A stretch of DNA of 64,000 bases from Onchidella celtica (taxonomy: Eukaryota > Mollusca > Gastropoda > Systellommatophora > Onchidiidae): the NCBI GenBank assembly GCA_963931925.1, contig OZ007570.1:43298187-43362186 (forward strand), in the 5' to 3' direction. Made by a program: the position numbers and the translations under genes. Every line of letters begins with the position of its first letter. Position 1 is the stretch's first letter. Under the pieces are notes generated by a model. The model saw only the letters and a program-made list of their open reading frames with translations, made no database searches and was not told the origin of the DNA. Positions 25,801-34,100 of this stretch are shown here, piece by piece.

Positions 25801-26141
25801 CGGACCCATATTTTCACTTCAAAGCCGTTTTTCTCAAAATCAGCTCTGCCGACTTATTGTGGGTTTTCTCATGCACCCTCACATATAGATCTAGATCTAG
25901 ATCTAGATCTAGATATCTAGAATCTAGATTAGATCTAGATCTACTTCTACTCACCCATCAGATACTATTTCTAGAAAATCCTGCACTGAATTGTAAGTTC
26001 CCAGGTCAAGCTAGAAGTAAAAAAAAAAAAAAAATTGTGTCTTTCTAGAAAAATACAAAAATCACATTTATGACCTGAACCTTACCTACATATCCAGTCT
26101 CTGAATTCTTTCGTTCTAACATACTTCAAGAGGGCCGCCAT
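16724..26141 (-). CDS. MPC1: Mitochondrial pyruvate carrier subunit 1 (five coding exons)
   Basis: MPC1 pairs with MPC2 in the inner mitochondrial membrane to import pyruvate. Five minus-strand exons join in frame to a 97-residue protein: 26086-26141, 21674-21677, 18685-18700, 17307-17387 and 16724-16860. The product begins [16 protein letters not shown], passes through the family signature STHFWGPVANWGLP, then [26 protein letters not shown] and [13 protein letters not shown], and stops at 16724-16726. Length and order fit the family (human about 109 residues). Every junction has GT/AG ends. The 4-nt second exon is the weakest part: without it, exon 1 joins exon 3 out of frame and the ST of the signature is lost. 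Introns hold a mariner relic, MITEs, TTAA elements and a minisatellite. CSTF2 starts 1.9 kb away on the other strand. Confidence 0.9.
17307..17387 (-). CDS. MPC1: MPC1 exon 4
   Basis: 81 nt encoding [14 protein letters not shown]...[11 protein letters not shown]. Acceptor TTTCAG and donor GTAAGT. This is the most conserved part of the family and the surest exon. Confidence 0.95.
18685..18700 (-). CDS. MPC1: MPC1 exon 3, 16-nt microexon
   Basis: CATTTTTGGGGTCCAG, encoding HFWGP plus one base, lies between a pyrimidine-rich acceptor ending ATCAG and the donor GTAAGA. Confidence 0.85.
19051..19617 (+). mobile_element. Tc1/mariner relic, 567 bp
   Basis: Imperfect inverted ends (CAGGGTGACCCCCAAAAAA and, in reverse, CAGGGTGTCCCAAAAAA) are flanked by TA on both sides (19049-19050 and 19618-19619). 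Only the 3' part of a transposase is left inside, so it is an internal-deletion copy. Confidence 0.85.
19137..19400 (+). pseudogene. Mariner-type transposase C-terminal fragment
   Basis: The frame contains [12 protein letters not shown], the second catalytic Asp region of IS630/Tc1/mariner transposases, then [20 protein letters not shown]. In active relatives the latter reads HSPDLNPxDF, so the third acidic residue is replaced here by Asn. The N-terminal half (DNA binding and first Asp) is missing and the frame shifts out of homology near its end. Non-functional. Confidence 0.8.
19615..19655. repeat. 41-bp hairpin beside the mariner relic
   Basis: CTGTAAAGGAATT and its complement AATTCCTTTACAG flank an AT-rich loop. 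It overlaps the right terminus of the mariner relic and may be a repair scar. Confidence 0.6.
19967..20111. mobile_element. Harbinger-type MITE, 145 bp
   Basis: Inverted ends GGGTAGCCACACAAAGGC, with TTA directly outside both (19964-19966 and 20112-20114). The 3-bp TWA duplication and GGG start fit PIF/Harbinger. Non-coding. Confidence 0.85.
20538..20755. mobile_element. TTAA-flanked MITE, 218 bp
   Basis: TTAA at 20534-20537 and 20756-20759 with 13-bp perfect inverted ends CTCTTTGTGTGCC. Two subterminal repeats follow the left end (GATCACCGGTATATCGG and AATCACCGATGCATTGG), each near-palindromic. Confidence 0.8.
21674..21677 (-). CDS. MPC1: MPC1 exon 2, candidate 4-nt microexon
   Basis: On the minus strand the sequence reads CAACAG, CACA, GTAAGT: a good acceptor, four bases and a consensus donor. 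CACA completes AG|C ACA, giving Ser-Thr of the conserved STHFWGP signature, and restores phase 0 for the next exon. Neither longer exons nor direct joining of exons 1 and 3 does this. Confidence 0.65.
21937..23083. mobile_element. TTAA-flanked element, 1147 bp
   Basis: TTAA at 21933-21936 and 23084-23087. Ends CCCTCGTCCCGTG and, in reverse, CCCTTGTCCTGCA. No transposase domain recognised inside. piggyBac-like by its ends only. Confidence 0.6.
23505..23580 (+). repeat. tRNA-derived SINE head
   Basis: TAGCGCAGTGGTTAGCATC (A-box-like) followed after about 35 bp by TGTGGTTTGATTCTC (B-box-like). The sequence does not close an acceptor stem, so it is a SINE rather than a tRNA gene. Confidence 0.5.
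23600..24367 (+). mobile_element. TTAA-flanked element, 768 bp (family copy A)
   Basis: TTAA at 23596-23599 and 24368-24371. The same family is present at 59077-59836 (reverse) and 7640-8288 (old). Shared blocks include AGGCATTGTGACATGGACATG, TTAACCAGTGAACCACTGGT and CACAAAGACTAAGCTT. Ends are weakly inverted around CTCACCCTGC. Non-coding. Confidence 0.75.
24635..24990. repeat. 36-bp minisatellite with inverted core
   Basis: About eight diverged units built on GGATAAACCTTGGCAGTATC followed by CGCCAATAATGTTGGC. Each unit contains an inverted GCCAA/TTGGC pair. The array is interrupted at about 24790-24865. A minus-strand frame through it reads as a 12-residue repeat and is not a gene. Confidence 0.85.
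25565..25883. mobile_element. MITE with long inverted ends (second copy)
   Basis: Ends TGTGAGTGTGCTTGAGAAAA and its complement. Inverted arms run about 55 bp through GTCGACAGAGCTGATTTTGA. Same family as 14484-15016 but without the internal duplication. Confidence 0.8.
25884..25951. repeat. (AGATCT)n microsatellite
   Basis: Tandem AGATCT/CTAGAT hexamers with a few slips, directly adjoining the right end of the MITE. Confidence 0.9.
26086..26141 (-). CDS. MPC1: MPC1 exon 1
   Basis: ATG at 26139-26141 in the context CAAGATGG. It encodes 18 residues ending ...EFRDWIC plus AG, followed by the donor GTAAGG (26080-26085). Confidence 0.9.
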
Positions 26142-26350
26142 CTTGCTAACTGCATCGACCTTGACTCGTCTTGATGCGTGATGAGTTGACTGGTGTCTAG
26201 GGAATAGGGTGGTTGGCAATGGTTGTTTTGTGGGCTAACAATAGGCTAAATAATATTGATTTTATAATGTGACCATTATAGTTGATGCATTATAGACTCT
26301 ATTTCATTTTCAGTTTGTATTACTGTTTTGGGGCATGAGGATTTTTTAAA

Positions 26351-26416
26351 AAATAAATATTTTTTGTTTGTTTTAATATTTTTGCTAACGCAGGGCTTTG
26401 CAAACCGTTTTTACGT
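26351..26416 (+). repeat. Dispersed 66-bp repeat, copy 1
   Basis: Nearly identical to 32885-32954, from AAATAAATATTTTTTG through CTAACGCAGGGCTTTGCAAA to TTTTTACGT. The other copy carries an extra TTAA. Confidence 0.85.
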
Positions 26417-27164
26417 TGTGTGCCACATTTCACATGACCTAGATTAGATCAGGATCTATACCAGGCCCATTGCGACTCCAAAGCTTTCCAGCATGTAACA
26501 CAGCCATGATACGCACAATTGCGTGAGACAAGCAAAACATTAAGCATATCAGTTGGCATATAGATCTAATGGTACATACGGGTGAAAGAAAAATCTAACA
26601 GGACCTGTGAAAACTGAGGAAATCACGAGAGAGTCAGGATAAGGAGACGGAAAAACATTGTTATCCTTTGCCACGATATATTCCAAATCATAAGAGGGAA
26701 TTGATGCTTTGTGTGTACTTTTTACCCCCGTCAATGATAAAAGTGCCTACTCCACTGTTGGTAGAATTTCTTTACTTTTCGCCTGATATAAGAAAAAAAG
26801 AAAAAAAAATGCGACGAGTCCCATTTTTTACGCTGGCCTTGAGGCACTCTGTTTAACTTTCGGTCGCATGGGGACGCAAAAGTACGGGCAAAATGGGACA
26901 TGTCGAAAGACATGACGCATGGAAAAGAATAGGCCCTACCGTTCAGATATCTTTACTTATGTGCCATGGTTGCAATCTCGTAGTTCAGGCATGAAATGAT
27001 GAAATGGTTGAGATTTACATGAAATTTGAAATTGCCTGCCACATCGCAGAGTTTTTATCATGAACAAGTGAGTTGAAGGACTATGCCCAGTACGGGTCTT
27101 ACTTTAAAATTGTACTTTAATAATATTTAAAAATGTAAATAAATTAGGCGCGCCACATAGGCCT

Positions 27165-27650
27165 AGTAGGCTCCTATTCAAAATTTGGCAAAAAGAAAAA
27201 AGTTGTATGTAGCAAAGCCACGCATTAGAAATAATACAAAAAGTATACAATGAAACGCAAACTAAAAGAGAAGACAGAAATGACCTGTATTTCGCCAACA
27301 GCCTTTTTCAAGGGAAAAAAGAAGAAGAAAAAACCACAATATAGATCTTAAAAAAATTGGAAAATTGAACAGATAAAACGATCGAACAATAAAAGATTTG
27401 AATATGAAATATATAGAATCCAAATAGAGTATGTCTACTTAGCTGCGAGTTCTTGCTTTCCTCTCTTCGAGCTTCCACACATTGGCAGGCGTGCTTCTGT
27501 GGTGCAATGCAACAGTGCGTTTCATTGTGCCGTTTGGGTATCATTTCTTACGCAAGGCTTTGCTACATACAACTTGTTCTTTTTGACAAATTTTGACTTT
27601 GTATAATAGCCTTGCTGCGACCCCACAGGTTTTCTGTGGTTTTTAATATT
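27165..27650. repeat. Inverted-repeat element about 485 bp
   Basis: Arms of about 45 bp (CAAAATTTGGCAAAAAGAAA continuing through GTTGTATGTAGCAAAGCC on the left, its complement at about 27548-27595) surround about 320 bp. The right flank matches the hairpin region at 12660-12735. Confidence 0.65.
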
Positions 27651-28051
27651 AAATTTCGGCAATTTCTAGTAGGCTCCTAGCATCGTGCAAGGAGACCATT
27701 GTCTTGGCACACAGTTATTATGTGTGCAGTCGCGCCATAAGAGTGATGTGCGAATGTCAGTTTGGCCTTTTCCGGGTCAACTCCTTCCCTTAATTAATAA
27801 TTAATTATTGTCACCTGTCAATGAACCATATTTTAACTGAATAATATTATATATATTTCATGTATATCCAGAATGCTATATAGCCTGCATGGATATAAAT
27901 GAAGTATTATTTACTGACATAGACCTGCAGCATGTCTTGTCCATTCTGAGGGTTAAGATCAACCTCTACAAAATTAATTGATTTAAAGATTTTTGACTTG
28001 GTCTTATAGGCTCATATCATCTGGCAACTACATATTGACAGATGATTCAAA

Positions 28052-28160
28052 ATGGCGAATCTATTCGGGAATTACAATATTCCACAGCAGCAAGACAGCT
28101 CAAATGTTCCTCTGTCTGCCACCGCATCGGCAGCAGAGAGGGCACAGCGTTCGGTATTTG
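28052..28160 (+). CDS. CSTF2: CSTF2 exon 1
   Basis: ATG in the context AAAATGG. 36 codons plus one base, ending ERAQRSVF|g at donor GTGAGA. The last residues enter the RRM; the rest is a Gln/Ser/Ala-rich leader. Confidence 0.9.
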
Positions 28161-31100
28161 GTGAGATACAGTTTTTTTTAATCTTAATTGTGGCTACTAG
28201 CCGACCCGTGCAAGATAAATCTTGCAGAGCCATCGTAGGATTTAGGAAGCCAAAATGTATTATACTAGAATCTAGATCTAGATATCTAGATCTAGATCTA
28301 GATCTAGATATCTAGATCTAATTATAGTTTTATACTAGATTCTAGATCTAGATCTACAATGCTACATTAAAAGTGCGGCACTTGGATTCGATGCAATGAC
28401 TAATAGGAGTTACGTAGGAATACACAGATGGACTACGTCCATATTCTACCACTAATGTGTAAAGAGAACTGAGAAGTCAAGGACGTAATTTCCGGTAGCC
28501 TACTACCGCAAAGAATCGGACCCAGCTTTTGTTTATATAAAACCGGATGCCAGATAACTGGCCAATTTTTTCGCTCAAATATTTCAAGATGCGGTTTTCC
28601 CTGATATGTCAATCTGACTACTACCCAGACGAACATCGGCCTACGGCCTCGATGATACAAACTGACTAGACCCTCACGTCGTTACATCCCTAAATGCCAG
28701 AAAACCATCTGGCATAGTAATTCAGAACTTACCGTTGTATTTTTTTTTCTTCCAATAAATAGATTTGGGACCCGCAAAATGCAATCTGGCATCTTGGTTC
28801 AGAGCTGATTAAATATCCGGGGATTTCATAGTTTGACCTCTTAGGTTATTTCCGGTTTTTTATAAACAAAAGCTGGGTCCGATTCTTTGCGGTAGTACCT
28901 AATTTCCGGTCACCCTTTTCAATTCTATCCTCCAGACCTGCCAACCTTCCCGAATTTTTCGGGAAACTCCCGATTTCGAACTACACTCTCCCGAAATCAT
29001 GCACTTTTTCCCGAAATCGGGATCCTTAGAATGAAAGTGCAAAAAAGCTTGAAAACGAACGGCAACGACGGGAAATAAAAAGAAAATAATGCGAACCTTG
29101 ATTTTGACGAAGCACAAACCGGATGTTTTTCACTAGCGGAAGTTTACGCTGATCTCAGTCGGCCTTCGTCTGAAAATACTTGGCACAATCGCATGCAGGC
29201 CAGTCTAACCTAATCGGCCACACGTGAAACTGCGATCTGAAGTACTCTTTGAAGATCATATAATACGCATCTTGGTACTCTTCTGTGATGTAAATAGACA
29301 TCTTCCGTTTCCTGTCAAAATATGGCCGTTGGTTTACGTTTCGGAGGTGTATCGAAACTTGCGAAAAATGGCTTTGCCTCAACTGGACCCATCGGGAATG
29401 AATGGACAAAGACTTATAATTTTATTTCAAAATCCTGAAAATATAAGGGATGAAGATGATGATTTTGAGCATTATACGCCATGCGGTAGATCTAGATCTA
29501 GATCTAATAGTGGGAATGAAGATATGAAACGGGCAGTGCGTGAAATGAAGTTGCTGAACTGGGAAAAACCTTCAGTAATAGTAAATATATTCTCTCTTCT
29601 TCTCAGTTAAGAACTTCAGGTTGTGCTTTAGTGGTTTGTATGTGTGTTTGTGTGTGTTTTCTTCTTGACATTCTGCTCTTTTCTTTGAACATTGTTTCAG
29701 TATGAGTATGATGATAAGACAAGAGGTGGGGGAGATGAGGGATATATTTGTAAGCACAGGCTACATGTATAGGTTACACAAAAAAAAATTAAAAAACTGG
29801 CTAAAAATTATTTAACCCTTTCGATGCCTATCGCCCGAATTCGGGCGATGGTTTCATCTACCCTCTTAATGCCTATCGCCTGAATTCGGGCGACGTGTTC
29901 AACTACCCTCTTACTGCCTATCGCCCGAATTCGGGCGATATGATTATGAGGTGAGCTAATGTAAACAGGAAATACACCCCCTAAAAACGTGATTAGGGCT
30001 CCGGAAGTCGAATAATCTAATTCCTGATTGGATAAGCTTTAATTTGATCTCCGGATCATAAAGATTGGCCGATTGGTTCGTTTTTTATTCGCTGTTTTGT
30101 GCGGATACTCTCTTCGCTGCGAAATAGCGTCTTTCGAGTCCGACAACGACGATGTTGATCAAATTATTGGGGATTTGTTGTAAATTCCGACTCTGAAAGC
30201 GATTTTGATGGGTTTGACATCAACCAAAAAGATATTCACAATTGATTTAGTTGACTTGCGTACGTGCGCTCCAGTTGGTAATGTAGATCTAGATCTAGCC
30301 GAAGGTGGGTGTATAGATCTAGATCTAGCCGAAGGCGGGTGTATAGATCTAGATCTAGATGTTACGAAGAATGAAATCAGTGCATTTTCTCGGTAGCCGG
30401 TAATGAACACGTTTATAAACATTGATCCCACACCTCTAGACTTTGTAAAACTGATTATTGATGATGTTCAATCATTAGTCTTGATGATTTTAGCAGTTTT
30501 GCTGCCAAATAAAAGTCAGAATGTTAGTATTACAATATTTTTATTTTCTTTTTGTATTTCTTGTGATGCTGCTGAAACTGCTGCTGCCACCACCACTACT
30601 ATCACCCAAGACCAACTATACCAAGACGGTGCAATCGATCGTTAAATACAAAGGCGAAGAGTTCCGCCGCGTGCGTTGTCTGCTAGACTGACCCAGCGCG
30701 TATGATGTGCCCAGTCATGGCTCGCTTAGCAAAGATTTAATGGTGGCATGAAGTAAACAGTGATATTTTCTTTATGTCCCATTGGATGAGATGAGATTAA
30801 TAGACTACCAAGACTACCAAGAACTGTACAATAGAGCATCTATTCAAAGAATTAATTTAATGATTAAAGCAAATAAATCAACTGCAAACTTTGAATGGAG
30901 TTCCTACATTCATAAAACCAAAGGGGAACTGTACCGGTACATCTTCTAATCTTATGAAAAAGTGTGGGGATAACCAGGGTAGCAGAACAAGAGGAATGAA
31001 GTAGGAAAAGAGACCAGATGGGCCATTATTTAAATGATTAAAGCAAATAAATGGGTATAATACTATAAAACACAAACTTTGAATGAAGTTCTCACATACA

Positions 31101-34100
31101 TCAGACCAGAGAGGAAATTCACATCTTCTAATTTTATGAAAAAGTGTAGAGATAACCAGGGTAGCAGAAAAAGGGTAATGAAGTAGGAATAATGACCACA
31201 TGGGCGATTTAAAAAATCAACAAAAACTCAACAAAATCCAGCCGCAGTATTCTGATGATAATGAACGTTGAAAAAGTGTTACTTATGTTGCAGTTTCTTC
31301 AGTTTTCCAACCTTCTTCCCTGAAATTTTCTGTTTTGGGGCACTATTTCTGATTGAATTTCTATTGCTTGAGGATTAAAAAGGAAAGAAAGAAACAACAA
31401 CAACAAAACACTTCCTTTAAAAGAAATTCGGGATGATCAAGTGGAAAAGTTCATTCACATAATTATTGATTGTACGTATGGGATTCCTTAGCTTTGAGAA
31501 AGTTTATCAATATTTGATCGATGGCATTTTACGGCTTCCTCAAACAAACAAAAAGACGATGCCGTTATACCGAAAGTTGAATAATGAATTAGAGTTTTAC
31601 GCCCCTCCCTCTTCGCAAGCACAAACATACAACTGATGATATCCATAGCACACATGCACTAGTCCAAACACAAAAATATTGGGACTGTATGAGGAGTGCA
31701 AAGGTGTATGTCTGAAGACCAATTTACTATAATAGACAAACTTCAAGTCGGCAAACAGCCTTGCAAAGTGTTAATTTTAATTCTTCACAAAGGAGCACTG
31801 GTCTCCTCGATTAACACATACGACGAACTGTGTGCCTGTGTTTACGATTGTACGTGCTGGACTATTTTTAGAAACTCTGGCTCGGCGGACGGAAGTGCTT
31901 GAATTGCACCGTCTTGGTATAGTGGGTCTTGGCTATCACCACCACCACTTTGATATGTTCATTATGCGATACGGTATTCAATGTACTAAAAGTTTCTTTC
32001 TTACAGACTTATAAAATTCCCAATATCATAAGAGATATGAATTTTTTTCTATTACACCCTTGTTCGGACAAGTTTTGCAAAAATGGTCTGGCACTGAGGG
32101 AAAAATCACAGAAAATAGGCTCGCACTGAGGGAAAAGTCTTGGAAAATGGGCCGGCACTGAAAGGGTTAAGCATACATGGTTTGAAAGGTTTTTGGATGC
32201 AATTTCTTGTAGCAATTGCAGGTCAGTTTTTCAATTGTGATGAACATGCTAACAAGTCAATTTTTTAGTTAAGGTCACTTGAGTATGGGGTGGATGTGAA
32301 AAGGCAAAAATGATTGCATTATTAATATCATCTTCTTTGATCAGTTACTTTTCCAAAACTTCATAATGAATTATTCTTCAATGAAAACAAAAGTACAAGT
32401 TTTCTCATGAATGGTCAGTTTTCCTAAAATACCCTGTCATTCTAGCAGGTTACCATTGTCAGGTGGTAGGTTAATACATTGTTAGATGTGGCAGTTATAA
32501 TTTGTTTCATTTGTCATGTTTGACACCTCGATGCCGCGCGCCGTGCATTTTCCCTAATTTGATGTTTGAAAAGTTGGCAGGTCTGCTATCCGATGAAAAT
32601 GTAAGTTTTTGCAGCTCAAAAATTTTTACTCCAGTAGGCCTAGTCTCTGTCTAAGAACTCGCTGCTGTAGAACCCAATCCACCTTAGAACCTGCTGTTGC
32701 CGTGAAACCAAATTTTTTCATTGTAAATCTTCTTCTTCTTCTTCTTATGAAGTTGATTCGTCTATATAAAAAGACGATCCCTCAACTGCACCATATGCGA
32801 CTCGACGTTACTCCTCTGAGGCTAAAACAGGGTAAAAGCCTTGCATATGTTAGGACCATTAAAAATATTCATTGTGTAAATTCTAAATAAATATTTTTTG
32901 TTTGTTTTAATTAATATTTTTGCTAACGCAGGGCTTTGCAAACCGTTTTTACGTGTAAATTCTAGAGATCTAGATCTAGACTAGACATGCATAAGAACCC
33001 GCTCTGAAATGAAAAATCCGCCTAAGAAACTGGCATTTGACCAAAAGACAAGCACACTATTCCGCAAAATGCCCCCATACTTTAACGAAGTGCTTATTCG
33101 CAGATGGGGGGTTTCTTAGTTTCGTGATGTCTAGTACTATGGAAAAGTTCTCCCACATTCCACAGTCTGCAATGGCTAGCATCTGTGGTTATCAGTCGAA
33201 GACTATGGGTCCGGTCGGTCTCAGGTGCAGTGCCACGCCCGAGCAGTTTTTTTTTTTTAGCCTCGGATTGTTCATTTAGGAAATTTTTTTTTTTTTAGGA
33301 TTTTGCAAAATTGATATTGTGGGGAAATTGATCAATGTTAGTTACTAGTGTGCTCCAGATTATTTTATTCCTGCTGATTTTATTTATTCTTTTTCACGGA
33401 ATGGGACAGAATGGGTACATCAAATTTTAAGTGTGTAAACGATTTATTTTCGTCAGTGTGAACTGAACAGCTCATCTTTCTCCATGGTAACCTGGATCTA
33501 TTTGTCATGTTTTGTTTTATTACTTTTTTTGTTTCAACGGAAGTTTAATTCTTTTTATTTGCTCTGTCTGACTGTCCCTGTGATTTCACATCCATCTAAA
33601 AAAAAATTTTTTAAATACAAAAAAAAATCCTAGTCACAATTTTATACTCTGGAGCAGAGCAACGATGATCAGTAGGGGAAATGGTAGAAAAAAATGACCA
33701 AAAACAAAATCAATACAGTAATTGACCAAGTGCGGTTTGCACGGCACATGTACTTAACTTCTAAAGGGCTGATTGTGGTTATTACACATGGCATCAGTTT
33801 CCCCACGACATGAATTTTGCTAAATCCTTAGGAAAGAAAATTCCTAGTAATGAGCAGTACTAGGTTTTTGAAGAAAAAAAAAGCTCCGGCATGAGATTGG
33901 ACCCATAATGTCCAACAATCTGAGGCAATCTCCAGATGCCTGCGAATGAGAACTTCATTCCTTAAATGGCTGTGTATACATTTGATTTAGATCGATATCC
34001 AGTGCTTATATCCTTCTGACTATTTCCAGTGGGCAACATCCCTTATGATGCCACCGAAGAGCAGTTAAGAGAGGTCTTCGTGCAAGCAGGTCCAGTGGTC

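Larger units (their letters stand above)
26142..28051. promoter_or_regulatory. Divergent MPC1/CSTF2 intergenic region
   Basis: The 1910 bp between the two start codons must contain both promoters. No clear TATA box was fixed. It also holds a dispersed repeat (26351-26416) and an inverted repeat (27165-27650), so the functional promoter parts are probably close to each gene. Confidence 0.5.
29816..32166 (+). mobile_element. piggyBac-like relic, 2.35 kb
   Basis: TTAA at 29812-29815 and 32167-32170, ends CCCTTTCGATGCC and, in reverse, CCCTTTCAGTGCC. The left end has three tandem units with a 20-bp GC palindrome. The right end has three units around GGCACTGAGGGAAAA. Around 30184 a plus-strand stretch encodes [14 protein letters not shown], like the acidic N-terminus of piggyBac transposases. 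No catalytic DDD region was recognised, so it is a deletion derivative. Confidence 0.75.
28933..32585. mobile_element. CAG/CTG-ended element carrying a nested TTAA element
   Basis: Left end CAGACCTGCCAACCTT, right end in reverse CAGACCTGCCAACTTT. CTATCC lies directly after the right end (32586-32591) and at 28925-28930, two bases outside the left end. The left subterminal part has the repeated CCCGA/TCGGGA blocks common in such elements. A 2.35-kb TTAA element (29816-32166) sits inside. A frame at about 29369-29610 after ATGGCTTTGCCTC may be a leftover of its own gene. Confidence 0.7.
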
